The notes beneath the pieces are model-generated. The model was given only the letters and a program-made list of their open reading frames with translations, was not told the origin of the DNA and did not search any database. A stretch of 64,000 bases of DNA from Symsagittifera roscoffensis (Eukaryota; Xenacoelomorpha; Acoela; Convolutidae), in the NCBI RefSeq assembly GCF_963678635.1, contig NC_087066.1, forward strand, positions 36,149,152-36,213,151, read 5' to 3'. A program made the position numbers and the translations under genes. Shown here in pieces: positions 13,314 to 24,858 of the stretch (position 1 is its first letter; every line of letters starts with the position of its first letter).

Positions 13314-13555
13314 CGCCTAGTATTTTTGCGAGTGCAACAATCTCAATTGGCAAATCGAAAAACTAACTAAGCATCTGATCAGCGTCCATGAGCTTTCAGC
13401 ATGATTTCTGAAAGTCACATGAAATTCTAGTAAAATTATCATTAACCTCAATTTTCAGGTCTAGATATCTGTCTTTATAAAAAAAAACAATCAAAACATT
13501 CAATTACATCAAAAACAAAGAAATGATTAAATAAATCGGAGAGTAGTTTTACCAG
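13314..13555 (-). other. Short spacer between PCID2 and PPP4R3
   Basis: Only 242 bp separate the PCID2 stop from the PPP4R3 ATG. In transcription direction the spacer ends in AAAATACTAG followed by GCG and the ATG, so an AG sits three bases before the start codon. No TATA-like promoter or clear polyadenylation hexamer could be fixed with confidence. Confidence 0.5.
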
Positions 13556-16500
13556 TTAAATTACGCTCGAGATGGGAGGAAACGGACTCTGCTTACTAAT
13601 GACGACTTTAAGGTGTGGATGTGAAATATATCCTTTCACATATCCCAGATAGATCAGATTGGCTAATATGAACTCCACTTCATCTATGTCCAGGTCTGTC
13701 TCTCCCATCACATGCAACACCTCCATGAACGCCTTGATGTCAATCTGGTGAGACTCACTTATATGCACCAGTCGCCTGAACAAATTTCTGTACACGATGT
13801 TTTTCAGCCTCTCCAAAATCAGAAGGATTCCTGTCTTGATGAAAAAGTTTTCAAATCTACTCATCGCTCTGTTGTACTTTCGAACATCTCCCGATCGCAA
13901 CGATAGAGCAATTTCTTGGAACTGAAAAAGACTAAATTTCTGGATGAGGTCTGGAGAGGGAAGCTTAGCCAGAAGCATCTTGACTGGAATCAGGTAGATT
14001 AGAATGAGCCTCAGATTGCGCCGGGATCCAGGGTAGCAGTTGTGAAATGCGTAGAGGAGAGATTGTTCGGCAGCTCTGTGATCATTTTCAAACATCTCCA
14101 ATCTCCCTACGAAGTACTTATAGGCCACCAACTGTGCCTTAGTATATTCTTCCTTGATATTGCAGCCTTCGATTGCACGAATGAGAGGTTTGCACAGTTT
14201 GACGTTATTCATCTTGAAGTATATTTTAAACAGCTGGTTCACAACATGCAACATTCCCCACCGTTTGCTCCTCTCGATGTCCGTTCGAGTGTCCGAGGCA
14301 CATATTCGGAAGCAGGTCATGATGGCGTCCGCACACTGCATCAGGATCTCATCGGTCTTCGCCTCATCACACTTGTACATCTGCCTCGCTGCCCTTAAAC
14401 ATCAGTCACCGTGATTATATTACACCTGAAATATACCGTTTACAGAATAACGGATAATTTTACATAAGCACAAAAAAGTCAGATAACAGATCAAATTAAC
14501 CCAGACCCGGGTTGAAATGACTGCTGCCCGTTACCTCAGCGACAGATGACGTGCATCAATGATGAGCTCCACCATCAGTGGTAGTGACCAGTTGTCTTCC
14601 TTTTGGTTGTTCTGGAAGTCTTTGCTGAAGGCTTGCAAACATGCTAGATGGCTGAAACACATCACTTCCCATCATCCCTTTGAAGTGTTGAGTGAATTAA
14701 TAAACTGTTTTTTTTCCAGAAATTCGCCTACTTCTATAATCATTTCAGTGAGTATTTCAAAAAAATTCAATTGAAGCTTAGAAGCATTAACCCAAAGCAT
14801 AGAGATCTATAGAGAAATTTATAGACAAACTACTCACGGAAATCGGATAAAAAATGATTGATTGAGAGCTTTGGAATATATTTCAACTTTCAAATCTTGA
14901 AAAAATTTATATCATGTTAAAGCTCTTTGACTTTCAAGAGTTAATTATAACTACACTTTGTTTAAGATAACCCCAATTAGAAAAAACTAGATCTGGGAAT
15001 TCAGAAAAAAAAACATTTTTGAAACTAGAATGCATTCACATTTTTTGATTAAGCATTCAAGTCCATTTTTGAAACTAGAAGTATCTAGAAGTATATAAAA
15101 GTTGAAAAATCGCATAATTTTTTGGCTGGTTTATGTACTCTGTGCATTTCCGGTTGTTTTATACTTCGGCTAGTTTATTTACACTCTAAAAATAATGTTT
15201 GTTACATTTATACACGGAACAGATAATGACTTAAATAAGTAATTGCGAAGAATCTTTGAAAACAGACAACGTAGTTTGATACATCTTTGATAATATTAAG
15301 CTTTTTAGGCAGTTAGTGGATGGGTTATGCAAGTTAAGTCTACCTCCCAAAAAACACCAAGAACCTTTAAAAGCCCAAAAGTTTCAAAAATAGATTACAG
15401 TGATGTTGTTTGCACAGCAAGTAGCTATTTTTGTTTTTAAATCTAAATTAGTCTGATCTATCGGAAAACAAAAAACCCTCAATGATAAGCCATATTCATT
15501 AATTTTTATGAACTGCTGATCTCAAGTTTGAAGGTTTTAAAATAATTTTGAAGGTAATCAGGTAATATTTCACGACCGCTCGTTTGTTGACCAAGAGAGT
15601 TAAATTCAACTTTGAAAACCTCTTGGTGTACAAATACTTGAAGAATATTTAACTGTGATTCATTTTGCAACTTGTTGTCGTCGAGAAACAATCCAAGTTG
15701 AAAAGAACAATGTTTACATATTTTAAGAAAATTATAGTGGGATGAAGACTTAATTATTGAAAAGTATTTATAAATTCCCTTACTCCCAAGTGATACCTTG
15801 GATGAACTTTTATTCAGATTCTAAGAAACCTATTACTTATCATTATTTTACTGATATACATAAATACCTTCAACCGAATTTATAACACTGAGGCGATGAA
15901 TTGCCCATCAATTAAACTTTTTTTATCAAAAAAAAATGTTTTAAAAATTCATTTGGATCTCAAATTCCGGCATCATTATGAATTTTACTAATGGCAATCG
16001 ATATGTAAATAAAAGCTGAACCCTCCGGAAAATCCGCATTGCGGGATTCAAATCGACAAACACAAATAGACAGACGATACTCCAAAAACAAACCAAAAAC
16101 TTCAGTTAGCATAAAGATCCCCGCCGTTACTCAGACATTTGTCATCCTGAGCATAGGTTGCGACAAAACTACAGATTTTTATTTGAACTCCAAAAACAAT
16201 TTAAAACTTAGCCCAAAAAACTGTTTGTTTCACATGTTTATTCTGAAAACCGACAGGTACCTCAAAACTAACTTGGATTTTCTAATGGCAAGCCACGATG
16301 CCGATCAATGTAAGCAAGCCAAAAAACAACATGAAAAATGTCAAGGAACTCCATAAAACAGAAAAAAAATTAATGACGTTTTCGAAACGTTGAAAATAAT
16401 TAGCGTTGAAAATAATGAGATAGTCCTATTAGAGAAAATTGGCAAACTTTTAAATTCACTTTCCGCTGAAAAACTTGTAACTTCACTTCCAACCCGAAAA

Positions 16501-18867
16501 GTCATTCCCATGTTGCACCATTTCCGCTTTCCAAATTGGAGCATAATTTGCCTTCCAATCAGAACATAAATTTTGATTACAAATTTTAAAAATCAGAGGT
16601 AAATCCACGAAAGTCAAACTTTATGCTAACTTCAGCATGATATAAGTTTACTTTTTCGTGAAAAACAAAACAAAAAACATTCTAAGCTGCGTAGAAATTT
16701 TACATGGAGACAAAGCTGCAGCTTGGCAAACACGAGCGAGAAATCGGCAAAAAATGAGAGCTTTATTATTCACAAGAACTGAAATTTTGCATGGAAAAAA
16801 TAGAAAACAATAAAGCCAAATAATGAATAAATTTTGAAATTTGAAAAAGTTTTAAAATAAATTTTTCATAATTCGCGAAAAAAACAGTTGTAAGCTTTCT
16901 GTGAAGATGTGCGCAAGCTCTCTGTGAAGGAGTGTTTGTTATTGCACTATTGTAAGAAACAAAAAAACTTTGTTCACTTCAACAGATGCGAAGTTGTAAT
17001 TTGCATACACACGCAGAAATATGACCGATAACGCTACTGAAAAAAAACTGAATAAGTTAAACTTTCGGTAAAAAAAAATTCTTAGATTACGCAAGGTAAT
17101 TATAATGCATTAGCAGTACCAGTCAACTTGAAAAAAAAATTACCAACTAACATGCATCAATTTATAGAGCGGACGCATTTTAACTAGTATACAAAAAATC
17201 ATTAAAAACATCCAACCCTGCCCAGGTTCGAACCCTCTTATTTTGTTGCGGGTCTACTTCCCTACCACTACGCTACAGATCCGTGATACCTCGAAGCTAA
17301 AGTGCTATTTGTAATATAATAGTCCTTAGTGTGTTAATATCCTTAGCATTGCCTCTACTTAATAGCTGGTTATTGATCAAAATGAACACTTTCAAAATGA
17401 ACAAAAAAATTTGCGACTAAGGTTGGAAAAAAAAAGATAATTCATACTATCACACAAGCTTTGCATGTGTAAAAAGCGTCAACTGTGTTACTCCATTACA
17501 GATCAAACACAAGGGCATATGGTACTATAAAACCAATGCAGCCTCCTGATTAACTTGTACTTGTATTTTGCGACTTAGGTTTGGGGAAAAAATTTTGCAT
17601 CGTACTATCGCACTATGCTGCGCTGTGTAAACAAACAGACAAAGCTGAGCTTCGCACCAGTTGCGATACGCAAAAAAAACATAAGATGGCAAGCTAGCCA
17701 ATAAAAACAGTTAAACGAAAGCCATTTTGTCAAAAAAAATAGGAAAAAACATCAAAAAAATCTATCAAAACTTTCTTACGCTTGTCTCAATTAAAGTTCA
17801 ATTTAAGGAAAACTTGTCGAGAAAGACAATTGCCAGCAGAAAATGAAACATTGCAATTAAATTTATGAATCTGTAACTAAACCGAATGAAAACTAATAGA
17901 CGCCCGTTGAGCCGAAAAAAAATCCGTCACGAATTTCAAGATTCGCTTGCCACCGGCACATACATGAATGAAAATTTTTGCATGTTCTTTCAAACTACGT
18001 AATTTGAGGCGGATTATTCGATACCGGTTTAGTCGAAACCTCTCAAGTTTGAGCAAAAAAAAACAAAAAAGGAAACAAGGATAGCCAGAAGGTTCCGACC
18101 ATATTCTTGAAAACAAACTACACATTAATTCAATTGAATGTCGTTTTTTGTGCGTGGTTAGGTTTTGACACTCTTTAAAACTAAAACAATAAATAAACTA
18201 AATCAATACAAAATTCCTCCTTATTTTCAACGGTCGGAACAAAAAAAGGAAAAAACTAAAAACTAAAACACACCCGAATACAAAACTCCTACCCATTTTT
18301 AACGCTCGGAAAAATAACAAAATTAGAAGTTGGTTACAACCAAGATAAAGACAAAATTCGAATAGAATGGTAATTCAAAATACTGACAAGCTCAAAATTA
18401 TTTGAAGGTCATCCTCACAGAAGTGACTATTTCCTACAAATTTTTTAAGAAAATTGTTTAAAGGGAAAAGTTTAATTCATGATTAAAAAACAATAGCTCT
18501 CGCAAAACTAATTGTTCGCACAATCAAACTTCCGAAACAACTAACATTCTTACCATTTTTCAGGATATATTCTTACAGCTACTGTTACTTGTAAATTAAC
18601 TATTACGTACTTTTTGAAGCAATCTGCGAAGTTCTGTCTGTGGATGAATGATATGGCCTTGAGATGCGAAGTGATCATCTCATCGTAAGGAGGGGCAAGT
18701 GGGGGCTTAAACGACTGCACTTTGACCTCCGGATTGTCAAACCTCAGTTTAGGATTCATTATGTGTCTGTCTCGGAATGAGAACAGACTGGCACATACGT
18801 CTCCTGTTTCAAATGTGAGGGATTGGCGCAACTGTGCCAGATATTGGAATATACTCATCGTATTCAT
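13556..18867 (-). CDS. PCID2: PCID2, PCI-domain subunit of the TREX-2 type mRNA export complex
   Basis: Exons 18867-18611, 14651-14535 and 14393-13556 join in phase 2 both times and give 403 residues, against 399 in human PCID2. The family (yeast Thp1) works with GANP/Sac3 and DSS1 in nuclear mRNA export. Exon 1 gives MNTMSIFQYLAQ and then PPYDEMITSHLKA. The 117-bp exon 2 gives QKEDNWSLPLM, matching the family's KEENWALPVM. Exon 3 carries the rest: WGMLHVVNQLFKIYFKMNN, CKPLIRAIEGCN, ILIYLIPVKMLL, and the C-terminal PCI winged helix with IDEVEFILANLIYLGYVKGY, ending SKQSPFPPISSVI. Donors are GTACGT (18610) and GTAACG (14534). Exon 2 is easily missed and was found by its protein match. The ATG at 18867 lies seven bases after a TTTCAG; an earlier in-frame ATG (18894) lies within that intron-like stretch. 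Confidence 0.95.
16985..17405 (-). repeat. tRNA-headed SINE-like repeat, copy 1
   Basis: On the minus strand near 17283-17215 the sequence TAGCGTAGTGGTAGG fits a Pol III A box, and GGTTCGAACC (17234-17225) is a perfect B box at tRNA-like spacing. The stems do not pair well enough for a functional tRNA. Similarity to the copy at 23223-23708 extends over more than 400 bp on both sides of the head, so the tRNA-like part is one module of a longer repeat. It lies in PCID2 intron 1. Confidence 0.75.
18070..18160 (+). repeat. GGATAGCC family, copy 2 with internal deletion
   Basis: ACAAGGATAGCC is followed at once by GGTTCCGACCATA and a CTTGAAAACAAA tail, matching the copies at 7058 and 22663 but lacking their central 15-20 bases. 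Confidence 0.55.
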
Positions 18868-19545
18868 GGCCAGTCTGAAATATTTGAAAATCATACACCG
18901 TAATTAGAGGGTAGAATGAAAACGGACGAGCAATTCAACGAGAACCTTACGTTGGCCACATGTAAATGATGCCCCTTTCAGATTACACTTCGAAGACTTA
19001 GAAGTCTACTTTTCTCAATGCCAATGACATTTCGGCAAAGATACTAATTTTCCTCGCGGTCATAATGTCATTTATGATAACATGTGACTGTGACTCAGGG
19101 AAAAGTGTCAAATTATTACCGAGTACGCGCTAAATACCCTGAAGGAGTTGAATGAAGAATTCAGAATCATCCCCGAAAATTCCGAATTTAAACTTTTGTT
19201 AGCGTGACCAAACTGAATCATTTGTCATAATTTTACGACAATTTAGAAGGAGCGGATGTGGGAGGCATTCAACTATCAAATGTCGGTGCCCTAATGGATT
19301 AATGAGCCGATATGAAATGTTTCACACAGCTACAAAATTATCATAATAAAGCTAGTTTTATTTTACTCTTTTACCATCTCCGATAGTCTGTATGTCAGAA
19401 TACTTGATTAGTTAGCCTATAAAAATAAGTTGTAACTAAATTTAATTCTTATTAGTTTTATATTCAATCTTAAGATTGTCTCAATTCAAATAAACCAGCA
19501 TAGATTTTTAACTCCATGTTCGAAATTATATTTCATCTTTAGACA
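18868..19545 (-). other. Spacer between ANKZF1 and PCID2
   Basis: A 678-bp AT-rich stretch. An AATAAA on the minus strand near 19360-19354 is a reasonable polyadenylation signal for ANKZF1. At the far end ATATTTCAG (18883-18875) gives a good splice acceptor just before the PCID2 ATG, belonging either to a 5'UTR intron or to a trans-splice site. Confidence 0.5.
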
Positions 19546-21474
19546 TCACTTTGAACTAAGAGATGCCTTTCTGTGCGTATGGACACAATCAGTTGAGCAA
19601 AAAGAGTTATCACAGTACTTGAATGGAACCAGACTGTCAATATTCTTAGCACATAGGAAACACCTCAGCACAAATGCATTATCCACGCCACTGACTGTTC
19701 CGCCCAGTCTTCTTTCAGCTGCCAGAGCTCTTTTTTCCCTGTCTGACAGTTGAAGATATGCTGCTTTTTGTTCTTTCTCAATCCTTTCCAGTTCTTGCGC
19801 CTGTTTTTCTACCTTTGCCGCATCTTTTCTTTTCTGCTTATTTTCTTTTCGCTTTTGAGCCAATTTGTCCAGCTTCCGTTTTTCCTCTTCTTCGTCCAGT
19901 GGTTCAGGGATTCCCGATAGAGAGTAGTCGAACTTTTCTGGATAATTGGCTCTAAATTTTCGGAAGATATTTCTTGCTTTCTTGTGCGTCACCAATTGAC
20001 ATGGCGTTTTGTTTTTATTGTTTCTTTCGTTTACATCGAAATCATTATCCAAAAGCAATTCTATAAACTTGCAATCATTGAGTCGAGAAAAGTAATGAAG
20101 ACCTGTATCGCTATTAAGAAACTTCAAACTTTTTAGCAATTCGATATTTGTTGAAGTAAATGCAAAACAATATTCATGGTTGGTTTCATACAAATCAATA
20201 ACTTGTTGCAAAATCTCATCCTCTTTTTCCACAATCTTTTCTACGCTATCGCAATTTCCTTCTTCATTTTGCTTCCGACTTATCAAAAGTTCCTCGCTAG
20301 TTTCTGTAAGTTTGGATGAAATCATTGATGATTGCGTTTTACAAAGAGTTCTTTCTTTTTTCGGTTGTTGACTTTGCGTCAATTTCTTTTCCGGGGTTCC
20401 AGGAGGAGACCTCTGCAATTTGATCTCCCTATACTTCTCCTTGTCCAGCTCTGTTGTCTGTACTAGATTCCTGAAAACTCTGTTCAGCTCTGAAAATGTA
20501 GGTCTTTGCATCGGAAACGGTATTGACCTTATCCGCAGATCCTGCTTAGACAAAATAGGATGTTTGCCTCCGAAAAGAATTGAGCTGTTCTCAGTTGAAA
20601 TCTTGATGAAAATCAGGTCTGACTCTGCTATTTGTTTGGACCACGACTGAAGCAAAGAATAGACCTCCTCTTTTAGACTGGCTTCGCAATGTCTTCTCAA
20701 GTTAGCTCCGGCTGATTTGGCCTTATGCCCTCTATTGTCACTAGACGCCTGCGATGTTCCTTGTTTAGCTCGGACGACATACTTATGGAACGTTTTGTGT
20801 ACAATCGGTTTTTCGTTCTCGAAAACTGCAGCTGCAAAATGACCGCTAGATAGCATTATGATGGTCGTTTTAAGCATCTCTCTGGTTAGCAGCTTCTTCA
20901 CTCGATCGATGATCACATCTTCTGAAACCTGTTCTTTTTTCCTACAAACCAGACATCTGTGTACTGAGTAGATAACATCACTATCCAGAGATGTGAGGTG
21001 GAGTTTCAAAGTGGCACTGGTATCATGCGTGGATCCTGTAAGTGACACTGAGGTGCAACTGGGTTCATCTTCCATTATAGTCTGATGTTGCAAATGTCTG
21101 CTATCGTCATCTGGTTCTGAGTCACTGCCTGATATGCTTGACGAGTCTCCACTTGCCTCAATACTAGCGTTGAAGCTCTCTTCGTCTACAGGCTCCTCAG
21201 AGCGTAGCATTCTCTTTAGATTATATCGATGCCAGTCGCTTTTGTAGTGGGCCACTTGCTCGCCCCGGTCAGTGAAATTGCACTGACAAGATGTGCATGT
21301 CTTTTCCGGAGCAACATCAACCTCGTTATTCTTGTTTTGTTGACTTGATTCAAGCACACTTTGTTCCACTTCGAAGACACTATCTTGACTGTTTCTCAAC
21401 AGATTTAGCGAAGAAACACATTTCTTTAGGGATTTGTTGTCGAATATATTCGGATAAACTTTTTTAGGTCCCAT
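19546..21474 (-). CDS. ANKZF1: ANKZF1/Vms1, tRNA endonuclease/hydrolase of ribosome quality control
   Basis: One uninterrupted frame of 642 codons from the ATG at 21474; the frame stays open upstream only through a TTG. Vms1/ANKZF1 releases stalled nascent chains from 60S subunits by cutting peptidyl-tRNA and works with the p97/VCP ATPase. Visible in order: a C2H2-like finger (about 60-82, CTSCQCNF..HYKSDWH), the VLRF1 release-factor-like domain (about 160-325) with the GTSQ loop whose glutamine (about 242) corresponds to the catalytic Gln, then SAGANLRR, a short ankyrin-like region (about 440-508), a charged coiled coil (525-593) containing the VCP-interacting motif REKRALAAERRL, and a C-terminal treble-clef-like zinc site (CFLC..CDNSFCSTDC). 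Length is close to the human protein (726). It is first in the minus-strand gene run ANKZF1-PCID2-PPP4R3. The absence of introns is unusual for a gene this size in animals. Confidence 0.95.
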   Translation of the reverse strand: MGPKKVYPNIFDNKSLKKCVSSLNLLRNSQDSVFEVEQSVLESSQQNKNNEVDVAPEKTCTSCQCNFTDRGEQVAHYKSDWHRYNLKRMLRSEEPVDEESFNASIEASGDSSSISGSDSEPDDDSRHLQHQTIMEDEPSCTSVSLTGSTHDTSATLKLHLTSLDSDVIYSVHRCLVCRKKEQVSEDVIIDRVKKLLTREMLKTTIIMLSSGHFAAAVFENEKPIVHKTFHKYVVRAKQGTSQASSDNRGHKAKSAGANLRRHCEASLKEEVYSLLQSWSKQIAESDLIFIKISTENSSILFGGKHPILSKQDLRIRSIPFPMQRPTFSELNRVFRNLVQTTELDKEKYREIKLQRSPPGTPEKKLTQSQQPKKERTLCKTQSSMISSKLTETSEELLISRKQNEEGNCDSVEKIVEKEDEILQQVIDLYETNHEYCFAFTSTNIELLKSLKFLNSDTGLHYFSRLNDCKFIELLLDNDFDVNERNNKNKTPCQLVTHKKARNIFRKFRANYPEKFDYSLSGIPEPLDEEEEKRKLDKLAQKRKENKQKRKDAAKVEKQAQELERIEKEQKAAYLQLSDREKRALAAERRLGGTVSGVDNAFVLRCFLCAKNIDSLVPFKYCDNSFCSTDCVHTHRKASLSSK

Positions 21475-22660
21475 TTCAAACTTGTGACTATTCAATACAC
21501 TGTCTCTGAGCTTTTTTATCAGCGAATTTTTTATCTAAAATAGTCCGCTAAATTGGAGCAATTCAATTTTGAATTGAGTACTGAATCAAATTTACTTCAG
21601 ACGTCAGAAGAGTAAATATACCACGGCAATTCAATGATGTAATTGTGACGACTTGGCATTATTACTAATACCTTAAAATAGAACAGCTAAGCCGTCAAAT
21701 GCAATTCCTCTGTCCACATAGTTCTGACTGCATTTTAAAGAGAAACTATTCGCACTAATTCAAATCAACAGTAAAAAAAACAACGAAATAAGCAACTGAA
21801 AAAGATAACTGTTAACACGGGTCATGAAAAAAGTTCACTTCATAGTAAAAAATATGCTAGTACTTTGTACAAATATTTTAATGGAGGGTATCCGCTATCG
21901 CTTAATGTGCCTAATAATTGATCATCAAACCTCTGAACGCAATTAACAACAAACTTTTTCTTCAGAGAACAGTTTTTATATCAGGTAAGCGGCATTCGCA
22001 TACAATAAAACATAGAAAACGGAAACTTTAAAAGTTAAAATTTAATTTAAAAAAGCTTTGAACCCCCACCTTCGGAGATAGTCTCATGTCATGCCAACTG
22101 AGCCATATCCATACCCTATTCAAATGTAGCCACGAATAAAGCTGATATAACACAATCTATTTAATTTTCAGTGCATAAAAGGACTTTCTTGTTTAAAAAT
22201 CCCCGCCCTCTTCTAAACGCAATGCTAGTGTAACAATGCAATTGAAAGTTTGGATCACGTACCTTCAATTCAGTGTGGAATGATTTCTAAGGCGGATTAA
22301 CTTAGCGCCTACTTTACTCACGCGTTAATAGAAACTTGATAATGTCGCTCGCTTTAAAAAGCCCAAGTTTGCTTCAAAATACAACAGCGAATGCGCTTTT
22401 GAAAAGCGGAAAGCTAACACTTAATGAAACCGCGAAAATATAAACCAAAGTATGAAGGATATGAACAAAACGTTGCGCATTGGTTGAAAAAAAAAACATG
22501 AAGCGTCCAACTTGTGTCTACATCCAAGGGAAGTGTTACAGTCAAGCGCAGCTGGGATCCGAGTTACAGTATCTTCCATTTACAATACAGAAAGAACGGT
22601 AAAAACTAATTAACAACATTGGAAAACTACCATGGTCCATCTACACAACAACATGACACA
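21475..22660. other. Intergenic, upstream of ANKZF1
   Basis: This should contain the ANKZF1 promoter and 5'UTR, but no defined element could be picked. AT-rich, with only short chance frames. Confidence 0.45.
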
Positions 22661-22662
22661 CA

Positions 22663-22760
22663 AGGATAGCCGGTTACTGTGCAAGTAGCAGAATGCTCCG
22701 AACATAGTCTTCAAAAAAAATTTCAAATACTTGCAGTTTTTTCTGCGTGACACGTGTAAA
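22663..22760 (+). repeat. GGATAGCCGG family, copy 3
   Basis: GGATAGCCGGTTACTGTGCA, then GTAGCAGAATGCTCCGAACA, is about 90 percent like the copy at 7058 over 40 bases; the 3' tails then diverge. Confidence 0.65.
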
Positions 22761-23222
22761 AGGATCTGACGTAACACTATATTTCAAGCTTTAAAAATTA
22801 ATTGATCAAAAAATTTTTGAATGACAAAAATTTCTTTTGGCATTCTTTTCTCGGCTCAATGTGCGCCTACCCAATTTTTTGTCAGCTTTGGTTCCGCTCG
22901 GGAAAAACTAAAAGCTTATTTAATACTCGTGGTAATTTTTTTTGATATTTTCTGAAAATATATCAATTTTTTCCTAAAAAAGTTTTTTTTTTTAGTTTTT
23001 TTTGTTTCTTTGTTTTCTCTTCGCTATTTTGTAAGCTCTGCTTCGCCTCTGAGTCAAATATTCTGCCAAACAGCTCAGAACACGAATCATTGGCAAGCAT
23101 AAAACCACAGAAAACATTTGCGCAGATATATAAGGCACGCTCGTCAAATGACAAAGCACTAAGGTTTACCCTTCTAAAAAAAACACTAGCAATTCGAGGG
23201 CTCCATTTCACAACCCAGAATC

Positions 23223-23708
23223 TTTACAAAAGAAGCGAAGTTGCACTTCGCATACAAAAGCAAAAATATGACCGATAACTCTTATGGGAAAAACTGAATG
23301 AGTAAAACTTTGAGTCCACAAAATTTCTTAAAAGACGCACGCTAATTATTAGTCTAAATAATTGCGAAGTGACACAAGCTAATTATGACGCATTAAAAGT
23401 ACAAGTCAATTTGAAAAAAAAGAGTAACCAACTAACATCCTCAATTTATAGAGCGGACGCATTTTAGCTAGTATACGAAAAAGTTCATTAAAAACATCCA
23501 ACCCTGCCAAGGTTCGAACCCTCTCATTTTGTTGCGGGTCTCCTTCCCTACCTCTACGCTACAGATCCAAGATACCTTGAAGCTAAAGCGCTATTTGTAA
23601 TATAATAGTCTATGTTAATATCCTTAGCATTGGCTGTACTTAATAGCTGGTTATTGATAAAAATGAACACATTTTGTCGCAACAATATTTGCGACTTAGG
23701 TTGGCATT
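23223..23708 (-). repeat. tRNA-headed SINE-like repeat, copy 2
   Basis: Matches 16985-17405 over its length, including the phrases ATATGACCGATAAC, TTTATAGAGCGGACGCATTT and the minus-strand B box GGTTCGAACC at 23520-23511. The A-box region has one substitution (AGGTAGGGAAG). The second half shared by both copies (GCTATTTGTAATATAATAGTC) shows that the unit extends beyond the tRNA-like head. Confidence 0.75.
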
Positions 23709-23711
23709 AAA

Positions 23712-23870
23712 AAACTCCAAAAACTAATTTTACTCGAGAAAAATTAAATATAGGCATAAAAAATTGTTGTGAACGGCTTAAACTAACCATAAAGAAGCGC
23801 GCTCGCTCGCTTTACTCGCTCAAATTTAGACGAAAACGGTTTTCCTCGACACTGCGAACTTAAATGAAAA
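23712..23870 (-). repeat. Arm of an inverted-repeat element also seen at 63.1-63.8 kb
   Basis: Read on the minus strand, the order TAAATTTGAGCGAGTAAAGC, GAGCGAGC, then TTTAAGCCGTT matches the arms at 63098-63232 and 63697-63838. Only one arm is present here. Confidence 0.6.
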
Positions 23871-24204
23871 CTGAGCGCTGCTTAAATGAATCAATGACCA
23901 TATTTGGATATCATTTAAAACGAAAAAAAGTGCTGAGCTCAGCAACTTCCAGCACGCCAAATCAGACAAAAACACGCATGGCTTACATTTGATGCGGACC
24001 CTTTTTTTCTGGGTTTATGAATTTTTCAAATTAGGTACGTGTTCGGCCATACAAATAAACCTACAAGAAAAGTTAATTTGAAAACCAGAGACAAAGCGGA
24101 GCTTCGCTTAACTTGCGAACACAGAAGAATCAGATATATACTGAGCAAGACTTCAAAGTATGAAAAAACTAGCTATCATGAGATCTTTTTCTAGACCGAA
24201 TAGA

Positions 24205-24310
24205 TGACGCAATAAAACTATTCAGCGCAGAAACACAACAAAACAAACAAAACTATTCAGCGCAGAAACACAACGAAAGAAACAAAACTATTCAGCGCAG
24301 AAACACAACT
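24205..24310 (+). repeat. Minisatellite, unit about 36 bp, three copies
   Basis: AAAACTATTCAGCGCAGAAA followed by CACAAC occurs three times in a row (near 24206, 24245 and 24282), separated by A-rich linkers. Confidence 0.9.
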
Positions 24311-24858
24311 ATGACGACTTCAATTAGGATGAAAATTGCGGAATCGGTAGCGACGACTGACTTGCAATTAAAACTTTTAATGACATAGTTGATCACATCG
24401 AACAAGACGAACATATCGTCTTTCTGACAGTCACTTGGCACCAGGTGCCTTACACCTCTTATTCACCTAAGTATGGTGAATGCGGACACTTTATGCGCCC
24501 CATTTATCAGATTTTGTTGCTCAAACGCAGATACTTTACTGAAAGATTGGAATTAATAGATAGGTAGAGGGATTGAGCGTCACGTCGCTATTCGTAGGAG
24601 ACACCGAGCAAGGCATGCGCCATGGATGACCCAATCTACATCAATCATAATCAACAAAGTGCTGACTGTGAACAAAAAACGCGTTTAACACCAACAATTT
24701 TAAACTTTCTAAAAGGAACGCCAAGCTGCTGTTGAGAATGATACAACAACTTTGAATCCATGCTCTCTAAAACAGAACAGATACTTAAATTCTACCGGAC
24801 TTTTAAGATGTCCAGGATACCATCGAAAGTTATGGATGGTATATAAGCAACCAAGTAA
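24311..24858. other. Intergenic, nothing recognised
   Basis: Ordinary AT-rich DNA with no supported gene or repeat. Confidence 0.45.

Larger units (their letters stand above)
14652..18610 (-). other. PCID2 intron 1, repeat-bearing
   Basis: A 3.96-kb AT-rich intron with GTACGT donor and GTGTTTCAG acceptor. It contains the tRNA-headed repeat at about 16985-17405, a deleted copy of the GGATAGCCGG family near 18070, and two similar units of about 65 bp around 18210-18320 (CTCCTTATTTTCAACGGTCGG and CTACCCATTTTTAACGCTCGG). No other gene is supported. Confidence 0.7.

Noticed and set aside
17215-17283. Possible functional tRNA gene on the minus strand
   Set aside because: A and B boxes are good, but the T stem and acceptor stem do not pair, and the same sequence recurs within a longer repeat at 23.5 kb.
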